The notes under the pieces were generated by a model that was not told the DNA's origin, ran no database searches, and saw only the letters and a list, made by a program, of their open reading frames with translations. Position numbers and translations under genes: made by a program. This document shows, one piece after another, positions 51,726 to 59,399 of a stretch of 64,000 nt of DNA (positions are counted from its first letter, which is position 1; every line of letters begins with the position of its first letter). The stretch comes from Streptomyces hokutonensis (GTDB lineage Bacteria; Actinomycetota; Actinomycetes; Streptomycetales; Streptomycetaceae): positions 1 to 64,000 of the forward strand of contig NZ_BARG01000001.1 of NCBI RefSeq assembly GCF_000376565.1. The letters run 5' to 3'.

Positions 51726-52865
51726 CTACTTCTTCCTCCCCCTGGCCGCCTTGCCCGCCCGGGAGACCTTCGGTCTGCGTGCGGGGATCGTGGTGAGGTG
51801 CGGGGCGGAGAACTCCCGGTTGGCCAGGGTCTGTTGGCGGACGGTGGTGGGCAGGTCCGGCAGGGACAGGAGTCGGTCGCACGCCTCGACGGAGGCCGCG
51901 TACTCGCCCACCCAGTAGGCGGTGATCGAGAACTCGAAGAGGAGTCCCCATCGGTACACCCAGGGCTTGGTGAAGAGGAGGTCGTCGGGTTCCGGTCTGC
52001 CGACCGCGTCACCGAGCAGGGCGTACGCGGTGCGGTAGCGGCCGGCGAGGCGTAGGCGGGACGCCAACTCGTAGCAGGCTTCCAGCCGTTGAGGGCGTCC
52101 GTCCCACGCCCGGGAGAACGCGTCCATCGCGCCCGGCCAGTCGTCGGTCCGCTCCGCCCGCAGGACGCCCGCCTCCAGGAGCGAGCAGTAGACCTCCTCG
52201 CCCCAGCCGCCCATCCGAGCGCGACGCTCGTAGAGGGCGATCGCCTCCTCCGCGTGCCCGAGGTCGCGTTCGGTGTTGGCCAGGTAGAAGACGGTGCGCG
52301 GGTTGTCGGGGTCGCGGTCCAGTTCGCGCCGGAGCAGGCGCGCGTCCCGCTCGAACTTGTCACTGCGGCAACCGCCGTCGGCCTGGTCCTCGATGACGAG
52401 GGCGCCCAGGTTCTCCTGGGTGTCGGGCTCGTCGGTGCACGGGTACTCGTGCGTGACGCCCTCGTAGCGCCACAGCCAGTCGCCGCGCATCAGGTGCTTG
52501 AACCGGTGCTGGGTGCCGGGGCCGTCGTAGCGCAGCATGTACGAACCCGCCGTCAGGCGCGGCAGCGGGGCGTCCTGCCGCAGGACGTGGTCGGCGTCGA
52601 GCGTGAGCAGGTAGTCGGCTCTGCCGCGGGCGAGCTGGATGTTCCGGGTGCGGTTGTGGCCGAAGTCGACCCAGGGTTCCTCGTGGAGTTCGCCCGGGAC
52701 ACCGTCCAGCACCTTGCGGATCAGGTCCTGCGTGCCGTCGGTGGAGCCGGTGTCGGAGATCACCCAGTAGTCGATGAGCGGGCGGACGACCTCCAGACAG
52801 CGCTCGATCACGAGCGACTCGTTCTTGACGATCATGCACAGGCAGAGAGTCTGTTGCTGCTTCAC
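51726..52865 (-). CDS. family 2 glycosyltransferase with TPR-like C-terminus
   Basis: 379 aa from GTG 52865 (VKQQQTLCLCMIVKNE). GT-A core with MIVKNESLVIERCL, SDTGSTDGT and the DXD-like LTLDADH. After about residue 200, helical pairs (FYLANTERDLGHAEEAIALYERR, ACYELASRLRLAGRYRTAYALL) resemble tetratricopeptide repeats. Proteins of this layout often transfer sugars to proteins or small glycans. The tail is strongly basic. It lies next to the collagen-like gene, divergently, so glycosylation of that Thr-rich protein is an attractive guess only. Confidence 0.87.
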   Translation of the reverse strand: MKQQQTLCLCMIVKNESLVIERCLEVVRPLIDYWVISDTGSTDGTQDLIRKVLDGVPGELHEEPWVDFGHNRTRNIQLARGRADYLLTLDADHVLRQDAPLPRLTAGSYMLRYDGPGTQHRFKHLMRGDWLWRYEGVTHEYPCTDEPDTQENLGALVIEDQADGGCRSDKFERDARLLRRELDRDPDNPRTVFYLANTERDLGHAEEAIALYERRARMGGWGEEVYCSLLEAGVLRAERTDDWPGAMDAFSRAWDGRPQRLEACYELASRLRLAGRYRTAYALLGDAVGRPEPDDLLFTKPWVYRWGLLFEFSITAYWVGEYAASVEACDRLLSLPDLPTTVRQQTLANREFSAPHLTTIPARRPKVSRAGKAARGRKK

Positions 52866-53172
52866 GGCCTCACCCGTCCCGGACGCAGGCGTCCCGTCGG
52901 AAACTCGCGCGCCACAGTGGCACGCGCCGGCTCCCCGCCCGTCCATCCACGCGGAGGACCACTCCCGAGAGCCCCCGAACAGCGGCGGCTTAGCCCGGAC
53001 AGGTGATCACAGGTAAAAAATGCCCCATCAGAACGCACCGATTAGTCCGATACGACGACAAACGGGCGCGTTCCCGACCACTACGCGGGTCGCCCCGGTC
53101 CGCTCAGGTCAAGCTCGCACTCGCACTCGGATTCGGGACATCACCCGAACCAGTCGAAAAGGGAGCACAAAG
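52866..53172. other. 307-nt divergent intergenic region between glycosyltransferase and collagen-like genes
   Basis: No gene is supported. It contains an A-rich run (GTAAAAAAT near 53013-53022) unusual for this DNA and the ribosome binding site GGGAGCACAAAG of the collagen-like gene. It presumably carries both promoters; none fits a consensus well. Confidence 0.4.
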
Positions 53173-54099
53173 ATGAGGATGAGTCCTGAGTTCCGCACAG
53201 CGCCACTGGGACCGCTGGCCCGGGACCGGTTCAAGAAGGCGGGCATGGTCGCCTCGCTGTCGCTGGTTCTGGCAGCCGGCGTCGTCGATCCGGCCGCCGC
53301 GGCCGCTCGCGGCATGACCGACCAGACGAGAGCGGCCGCGGGCAACGGCGGCGATCACTGCAAGCCGAACCACCACCACAAGTCCCGCGTGACCGAGGCC
53401 GGCGGCAACGGCCACTGCAAGGGACCGACCGGACCCACCGGCCCGAAGGGCACCACGGGAGCCACCGGCCCGACCGGACCCACGGGACCGACGGGTGCGA
53501 CCGGAGCGACCGGAGCAGGCACGCCCGGCACACCGGGTGTCACCGGCCCCACCGGCCCCACAGGCCCCTCCGGGGGCACCCCCGGTGCGACCGGAGCCAC
53601 CGGCGCAACCGGCGCGCAGGGCCCCACCGGCCCCACGGGTCCGACCGGACCCACGGGCGCCACAGGAGCCACGGGCGCGACCGGGGCAACAGGCGCCGCC
53701 GCCCCCTGCTCCGACATCGACGCCCAGCAGGACTCGAACAACTTCGAGCTGAGAGCCGCGCTGACCGGCGGCAAGACCTACGTGGGTATCCACGACCTCC
53801 GGGGCACCACCCCCCGCAACTTCCTCTGGACCGACCTCAGCACGCACCCCAACTACCCGGCGGGCGACGCGGCCGGCCTCCCCTGCGGAGTCGCCATCAA
53901 CGGGCACAGCGCCAACGCGGGGGCGCCCATCAAGATCGACGTCATGACGACCACGGGCCAGGTCTGGGAGACCACCTGTGTCGAGGTCAACAGCACCAAC
54001 CCCGCCACGCTGAACTGCAACAACAGCGCGGGCAACCCCAACCCCTGGACCAAGCCGACACTGCAGCCGTCGCCCGGGGTCACCAACGGCGGGGTGTGA
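53173..54099 (+). CDS. collagen-like exported protein
   Basis: 308 aa from ATG 53173 with GGGAG 8 nt upstream. A hydrophobic signal-like segment ([17 protein letters not shown], 23-39) is followed by a His/Asn-rich stretch ([10 protein letters not shown]) and then an approximately 90-residue Gly-X-Y tract (84-175) dominated by GPT and GAT triplets with two interruptions. The C-terminal domain of about 130 residues has four Cys ([27 protein letters not shown]), probably a trimerisation or adhesion head. Thr-rich bacterial collagens form stable triple helices without hydroxyproline, sometimes through Thr glycosylation. Confidence 0.87.
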   Translation: MRMSPEFRTAPLGPLARDRFKKAGMVASLSLVLAAGVVDPAAAAARGMTDQTRAAAGNGGDHCKPNHHHKSRVTEAGGNGHCKGPTGPTGPKGTTGATGPTGPTGPTGATGATGAGTPGTPGVTGPTGPTGPSGGTPGATGATGATGAQGPTGPTGPTGPTGATGATGATGATGAAAPCSDIDAQQDSNNFELRAALTGGKTYVGIHDLRGTTPRNFLWTDLSTHPNYPAGDAAGLPCGVAINGHSANAGAPIKIDVMTTTGQVWETTCVEVNSTNPATLNCNNSAGNPNPWTKPTLQPSPGVTNGGV

Positions 54100-54138
54100 C
54101 AGCCTCCGCACCACACGAGAACACCACGCGAAAACAGG

Positions 54139-54176
54139 GGTGCCCGGAGGTCAGCCGACAGACCTCCGGGCACCCC
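54139..54176 (+). terminator. terminator downstream of the collagen-like gene
   Basis: GGGTGCCCGGAGGT and its complement ACCTCCGGGCACCC form a 14-bp stem with a 10-nt loop, about 40 nt after the stop. Confidence 0.82.
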
Positions 54177-54204
54177 CGCGACCAGGCCCCGGGCCCCCCG
54201 CAAG

Positions 54205-54372
54205 GTGTCCAAGAAAAGCGGCCAGTTCGTCGACGGTCATGGGCCCGTCGAACAAGAGGCAGGACAGCAGGGAGAGATGGCGGGGAGCCAACGACTGCGC
54301 CTGCAGCCCCTCTCCCCCACTTCACCGCGCACATCAGCGAGGCCGTACTCGGCGGACAGGCCGAGGAGGGGT
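54205..54372 (-). pseudogene. remnant of a MarR-type regulator gene
   Basis: On the minus strand one frame reads LLGLSAEYGLADVRGEVGE (from about 54372) and, after a one-base frame change near 54308, a second frame reads SLAPRHLSLLSCLLFDGP (a few residues later MTVDELAAFLGH) down to 54205. The latter resembles helix 2 and the start of the recognition region of MarR proteins. The rest of the winged helix is missing and replaced by the terminator of the collagen-like gene. Stops close both frames. It looks like a truncated, frameshifted relic. The rest of 54177-54549 holds nothing else I can support. Confidence 0.5.
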
Positions 54373-54549
54373 TGATCCGGGGCTCACGGACGCGGTCGAC
54401 TCCGACCGACCAGGCCGCCCCGAACATCACCCTCAGCCTGCGTGAGGCCGCCTACCAGCGCCCCGATGTACCGGACGCCCCGGAGCCGGCGGACGGGTCG
54501 CCCGACCCCGCCCCGCACGACCCCTTCGCTCACGGGCACAGCGCGAACC

Positions 54550-56523
54550 TCAGTGCGAGTGCCCGCCACCCGACCCCGCGGGCTGCTTCACCGTCAACGG
54601 CAGCAGCTTCTTCCCCGTGGGACCGATCTGGATGGACGTGTCCATCTGCGGGCACACCCCGCAGTCGAAGCACGGCGTCCACCGGCAGTCCTCGACCTCT
54701 GTCTCGTCGAGGGCGTCCTGCCAGTCCTCCCAGAGCCAGTCCTTGTCGAGGCCGGAGTCGAGGTGGTCCCAGGGGAGGACCTCCTCGTAGGTCTTCTCGC
54801 GGGTGGTGTACCAGTCGACGTCGACACCGAACGCGGGCAGCGTCTTCTCGGCGCAGCGCATCCAGCGCTCGTAGGAGAAGTGCTCGCGCCAGCCGTCGAA
54901 GCGGCCGCCGTCCTCGTAGACCGCGCGGATGACCGCGCCGATCCGGCGGTCGCCGCGGGAGAGGAGGCCCTCGACGATGCCCGGCTTGCCGTCGTGGTAG
55001 CGGAAGCCGATCGAGCGGCCGTACTTCTTGTCGCCGCGGATCTTGTCCCGGAGCTTCGCGAGGCGGGCGTCCGTCTCCTCCGCCGAGAGCTGCGGGGCCC
55101 ACTGGAAGGGGGTGTGGGGCTTGGGGACGAAGCCGCCGATCGAGACCGTGCAGCGGATGTCGTTCTGGCCGGAGACCTTGCGGCCCTCGGCGATCACGTT
55201 CATCGCCATGTCCGCGATCTGGAGGACGTCCTCGTCTGTCTCCGTCGGGAGGCCGCACATGAAGTACAGCTTCACCTGGCGCCAGCCGTTGCCGTACGCC
55301 GTCGAGACGGTCCGGATGAGGTCGTCCTCCGACACCATCTTGTTGATGACCTTGCGCAGGCGCTCCGAGCCGCCCTCGGGGGCGAAGGTGAGGCCGGAGC
55401 GGCGGCCGTTGCGGGTCAGCTCGTTCGCCAGGTCGACGTTGAAGGCGTCCACGCGGGTCGACGGGAGGGACAGGCCGATCTTGTCCTCGGTGTAACGGTC
55501 CGCCAGGCCCTTCGCGATGTCGCCGATCTCCGAGTGGTCGGCCGACGACAACGACAGCAGGCCCACCTCCTCGAAGCCCGTCGCCTTCAGGCCCTTCTCG
55601 ACCATCTCGCCGATGCCCGTGATCGACCGCTCCCGCACCGGGCGGGTGATCATGCCCGCCTGGCAGAAGCGGCAGCCGCGGGTACAGCCGCGGAAGATCT
55701 CGACCGACATGCGCTCATGGACCGTCTCGGCGAGCGGGACCAGCGGCTGCTTCGGGTACGGCCATTCGTCGAGGTCCATGACGGTGTGCTTCGACACCCG
55801 CCACGGGACGCCCGACTTGTTGGGGACCACGCGCGCGATACGGGCGTCCGGCAGGTACTCGACGTCGTAGAACGCCGGGATGTAGACCGAACCCGTCTTC
55901 GCGAGGCGGAAGAGGACCTCCTCGCGACCGCCGGGGCGGCCCTCCGCCTTCCAGTTGCGGATGATCTTCGTCATGTCGAGGACGGCCTGTTCGCCGTCGC
56001 CGATGATCACCGCGTCGATGAAGTCCGCGATCGGCTCGGGGTTGAAGGCCGCGTGGCCGCCCGCCAGCACGATCGGGTCGTCCAGCGTGCGGTCCTTCGA
56101 CTCCAGCGGGATGCCCGCCAGGTCCAGGGCCGTCAGCATGTTCGTGTAGCCGAGTTCGGTGGAGAAGGAGAGCCCGAACACGTCGAAGGCGCCCACCGGG
56201 CGGTGGCTGTCGACCGTGAACTGCGGGACGCGGTGCTCCCGCATCAGCGCCTCCAGGTCGGGCCACACGCTGTACGTGCGCTCGGCGAGGACGCCCTCCT
56301 GCTCGTTCAGGACCTCGTAGAGGATCATGACGCCCTGGTTGGGCAGGCCGACCTCGTACGCGTCCGGGTACATCAGCGCCCAGCGGACGTCGCACGACTC
56401 CCACGGCTTGACCGTGGAGTTGAGCTCGCCTCCGACGTACTGGATCGGCTTCTGCACATGCGGGAGCAGGGCTTCGAGCTGCGGAAACACGGACTCTGCG
56501 GCCGCAGCGACTTCGGCAGGCAT
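54550..56523 (-). CDS. TIGR03960 family B12-binding-domain radical SAM protein
   Basis: 657 aa. An N-terminal cobalamin-binding-like region (MYPDAYEVGLPNQGVMILYE) precedes the radical SAM barrel with GCTRGCRFCQAG (CX3CX2C, near residue 280). RGDKKYGRSIGFRYHDGK and a Cys cluster near the C-terminus (CRWTPCFDCGVCPQMD) suggest an auxiliary Fe-S site. It usually works with the DUF2344 partner TIGR03936, here at 44955-45815, about 8.7 kb away. Substrate unknown. ATG 56523 is the start chosen. Confidence 0.92.
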   Translation of the reverse strand: MPAEVAAAAESVFPQLEALLPHVQKPIQYVGGELNSTVKPWESCDVRWALMYPDAYEVGLPNQGVMILYEVLNEQEGVLAERTYSVWPDLEALMREHRVPQFTVDSHRPVGAFDVFGLSFSTELGYTNMLTALDLAGIPLESKDRTLDDPIVLAGGHAAFNPEPIADFIDAVIIGDGEQAVLDMTKIIRNWKAEGRPGGREEVLFRLAKTGSVYIPAFYDVEYLPDARIARVVPNKSGVPWRVSKHTVMDLDEWPYPKQPLVPLAETVHERMSVEIFRGCTRGCRFCQAGMITRPVRERSITGIGEMVEKGLKATGFEEVGLLSLSSADHSEIGDIAKGLADRYTEDKIGLSLPSTRVDAFNVDLANELTRNGRRSGLTFAPEGGSERLRKVINKMVSEDDLIRTVSTAYGNGWRQVKLYFMCGLPTETDEDVLQIADMAMNVIAEGRKVSGQNDIRCTVSIGGFVPKPHTPFQWAPQLSAEETDARLAKLRDKIRGDKKYGRSIGFRYHDGKPGIVEGLLSRGDRRIGAVIRAVYEDGGRFDGWREHFSYERWMRCAEKTLPAFGVDVDWYTTREKTYEEVLPWDHLDSGLDKDWLWEDWQDALDETEVEDCRWTPCFDCGVCPQMDTSIQIGPTGKKLLPLTVKQPAGSGGGHSH

Positions 56524-56602
56524 CTCGCGAACCTTCGTGAGCGGTACTGAACGGACGGGTGACCATCCAGACTAACGCGATCCCGGAGGTCCCCCGTACG
56601 GC

Positions 56603-58114
56603 TCAGCCGGACACCCCGGACCCGATCTCCTCCCACATCGCAGGCAGCGCGGCCTCCACGGCCGCCGCCCGCTGCTCCTCCCGCCCGTACAGCACGCCGT
56701 ACGTGAACGAGCTCTCCCCGGCCGCGTGCGCCACCGCGGACAGCTCCCGCAGGGTCTCGCGGACCATGACGCTGTCCTGGTGCTCGCCGAGCAGGCTGGT
56801 CAGCGACTTCATGGACTTGGCCAGCCCACGGGCCGGAGCGCCGAGCGCGGGGCTCGCCGCCTCGGCCGCGTACCGGGTGCGCTTGGCCTTCTTGCGGGCC
56901 TCGTGCAGCGCGAGGTCGCGGTCCGCGCCGGGCGGGGCCCCGATCGCCTCCTCGACGAGCGCCGAGACCTTCCCGAAGTCCTTGCGTACGGCCTTTCCGA
57001 TCACCTTCTCCGGCTTGCCGGCCGCGTCGGGCAGCAGCGGCGGCTCGGCCACCAGCGCGTCCAGGGTGTCGAGCAGCGCGAGATACCGCTTGGAGTCCAG
57101 GACGCCGATCAGCCGCCGGCGCGAGCCGCCGCGCCGGGCGTTGGCCCAGGTGCGCATCCGCGTGCGGATCGGGCCGGAGACGAGCGTGCGGGGCAGCTCG
57201 GCGAGGACCGTCGTCAGGCGCTCGGTCATCACTTCCCGATCCCGGTCCACGCCCAACTCGCTTGCCAGCCACTTCAGTTCCTCGCCGACCGGGTCGGTGA
57301 CCGTGCGGTCGAGCACCTTGCCGTAGGAGCGGAAGGTGCTGCGCAGCCGGCGGGTGGCGACCCGCATGCGGTGCACGGAGTCGTAGGCGTCCTGGCGTAC
57401 GGCGGGGTCGAGTTCGAGGATCGCGTCGCGCTGGGCGCGGACGTAGGCGAGGACGTGGTCGCCCGCGGTCCGGGGTTCCTCGGGGGCCGGGGGCGCCTTG
57501 CGCTTCTTGGACTTCTTCGGAGCGGTCTCCGCAAGCGCTCTGGCCAGCTTCGACGCGGACGACGACGGTCGTACGCCCGCCTTGCGCAACCGTTTCTCCA
57601 CCTTGTCGAGGAAGGCCGGGTCGCCGTCGTCGGCGAGTTCGACCTCGATCTCGGTCCACTGGGCGGTGCCGCCGCCGTCGGCGAGGCGTTCGGCGTGTAC
57701 GGCGTCCACGCTGACCTCGGCGAGCAGCGCGCCGTCCGCGTCCACGAGGTGGCGCAGGTCCCGGTCGGAGCGGAGCCGGACCACGGGCAGCAGTTCGGCC
57801 TCGCGGACCCGGGAGCGGACCAGGCCGGCGAGGGTGCGCGGCACGGTGTCGGAGAGCGGCTCGTGGATCTCGTCGCGGACCCCGGGCGCGACCGGCACCT
57901 TCAGGTGCCAGCCCGCGTCCGAACCGCCGGTGCGGCGGCGCAGGGTGATCGAGGCCTTGGCCAGGCGCTCGTCGGGCGTGTCGTAGTAGACGGCGTCCAG
58001 GTTCGCGACGCCCTTGTCGATGACGGCCCGGACGCCGGCGACGCCGGTCAGGTCGGGCAGACCGCTCTCGTCGGACTCGTACTTACGCTCGATCTCGCGC
58101 TTTGTGTCCGCCAT
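56603..58114 (-). CDS. CYTH and CHAD domain protein
   Basis: 503 aa. The N-terminal CYTH (triphosphate tunnel) domain has EIERKYE (ExExK-like) at 7-13 and strand-Arg/Glu pairs (SITLRRRTGG, EIEVELADDGD). The C-terminal CHAD domain (about 220-500) has the conserved His/Arg helices VHRMRVATRRLRSTFRSY and HEARKKAKRTRYAAEA. CHAD domains bind polyphosphate; CYTH domains hydrolyse triphosphates, so polyphosphate metabolism is likely. The ATG at 58114 lies exactly 6 nt after TAGATT (58121-58126), another leaderless-type start. Confidence 0.93.
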   Translation of the reverse strand: MADTKREIERKYESDESGLPDLTGVAGVRAVIDKGVANLDAVYYDTPDERLAKASITLRRRTGGSDAGWHLKVPVAPGVRDEIHEPLSDTVPRTLAGLVRSRVREAELLPVVRLRSDRDLRHLVDADGALLAEVSVDAVHAERLADGGGTAQWTEIEVELADDGDPAFLDKVEKRLRKAGVRPSSSASKLARALAETAPKKSKKRKAPPAPEEPRTAGDHVLAYVRAQRDAILELDPAVRQDAYDSVHRMRVATRRLRSTFRSYGKVLDRTVTDPVGEELKWLASELGVDRDREVMTERLTTVLAELPRTLVSGPIRTRMRTWANARRGGSRRRLIGVLDSKRYLALLDTLDALVAEPPLLPDAAGKPEKVIGKAVRKDFGKVSALVEEAIGAPPGADRDLALHEARKKAKRTRYAAEAASPALGAPARGLAKSMKSLTSLLGEHQDSVMVRETLRELSAVAHAAGESSFTYGVLYGREEQRAAAVEAALPAMWEEIGSGVSG

Positions 58115-58120
58115 GAACCG

Positions 58121-58126
58121 AATCTA
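58121..58126 (-). promoter_or_regulatory. -10 element for leaderless CYTH-CHAD mRNA
   Basis: TAGATT on the minus strand, 6 nt before the ATG, with no Shine-Dalgarno. Confidence 0.5.
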
Positions 58127-58202
58127 GTTGCTGACGAGCCGGGATGGCAGAGGGCGTCCCAAATGAACCCCGGGAAAACCCGAGCGAACCCGCAGGTAGC
58201 GG

Positions 58203-59399
58203 CTATGCGGACATGGGGCGCTGGACCCGGATCGACTGGAGCAGACCCACCGCGATCCACACCGCGAACATCGACGTTCCGCCGTAGGACACGAAGGGCA
58301 GTGGGAGGCCGGTGACGGGCATGATGCCGAGGGTCATGCCGACGTTCTCGAAGGACTGGAAGGCGAACCAGGCGACGATTCCGGCGGCGACGATCGTGCC
58401 GTAGAGCTCGGTCGAGTCGCGGGCGATGCGGCAGGCGCGCCACAGGACCACGCCCAGGAGGACGAGGATCAGGCCGGCGCCGACGAAGCCCAGTTCCTCG
58501 CCCGCGACCGTGAAGACGAAGTCCGTCTGCTGTTCGGGGACGAACTGGCCGGTCGTCTGGGAGCCGTGGAAGAGGCCCGCGCCGGTGAGGCCGCCGGAGC
58601 CGATCGCGATGCGGGCCTGGTTGGTGTTGTAGCCGACACCGGCCGGGTCGAGGCTCGGGTTGGCGAAGGCGGCGAAGCGGGCGATCTGGTACTCGTCCAG
58701 GATGTGCAGCTGCCAGACGGCGACCGCGCCGATCGCGCCCGCGCCGAGCAGGCCGAAGATCCAGCGGTTGGAGGCGCCGGAGGCCAGCAGCACACCGAGC
58801 ACGATGATGACCATGACCATGACCGACCCGAGGTCGGGCATCAGCATGACGATCATCATCGGGACGGAGGCCAGGCCCAGGGCCTGGAGGACCGTGCGGT
58901 GGTCGGGGTAGGGCTTGTCGCCCGCGTCGACCCGGGCGGCCAGCACCATCGCCATGCCGAGGATGATCGTGATCTTCACGAACTCCGAGGGCTGGAGCGA
59001 GAAGCCGCCGCCGAGCACGATCCAGGAGTGCGCGCCGTTGACCGTGGAGCCGAGCGGGGTGAGCACCAGCAGGATGCCGAACACCGAGGCGCCGTAGAGG
59101 AACGGGACGACCACGCGCAGGGTGCGGTGGCCGACCCAGATCACGCCGATCATCAGGGCGATGCCGATGCCGGTGTTCATCAGGTGCCGGATCAGGAAGT
59201 AGTACTCGTCGCCCTGGTTGATCTCGGTGCGGTTGCGGGTCGCCGAGAAGACCAGCACCGAGCCGATCAGGGACAGGCCGATCGCGGAGAGCAGTATCGG
59301 CCAGTCCAGGCGGCGGGCCAGCGAGTCACGGGCGAAGACCCGCGTCCAGCCGGCCCGCTCGGGGCCGTATCCGGAAACGGAGAAGCTGTTGCCGGTCAT
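58203..59399 (-). CDS. rodA: RodA/FtsW/SpoVE-type peptidoglycan polymerase
   Basis: 398 aa SEDS-family glycosyltransferase with about ten TM helices. Family signatures include FSLQPSEFVKI, LLMPDLGS-type MPDLGSVMVM, and GMTLGIMPVTGLPLPFVSYGG at the C-terminus. It polymerises lipid II and pairs with the class B PBP encoded upstream; its ATG overlaps the mrdA stop by 4 nt. From memory the S. coelicolor counterpart is Sfr, part of the spore-wall synthesising complex. Confidence 0.95.
   Translation of the reverse strand: MTGNSFSVSGYGPERAGWTRVFARDSLARRLDWPILLSAIGLSLIGSVLVFSATRNRTEINQGDEYYFLIRHLMNTGIGIALMIGVIWVGHRTLRVVVPFLYGASVFGILLVLTPLGSTVNGAHSWIVLGGGFSLQPSEFVKITIILGMAMVLAARVDAGDKPYPDHRTVLQALGLASVPMMIVMLMPDLGSVMVMVIIVLGVLLASGASNRWIFGLLGAGAIGAVAVWQLHILDEYQIARFAAFANPSLDPAGVGYNTNQARIAIGSGGLTGAGLFHGSQTTGQFVPEQQTDFVFTVAGEELGFVGAGLILVLLGVVLWRACRIARDSTELYGTIVAAGIVAWFAFQSFENVGMTLGIMPVTGLPLPFVSYGGTSMFAVWIAVGLLQSIRVQRPMSA

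Noticed and set aside
53425..53700. Short direct DNA repeats resembling a CRISPR array
   Set aside because: The 9-bp periodicity is codons for Gly-X-Thr triplets in the collagen-like gene; there are no unique spacers and no cas genes.
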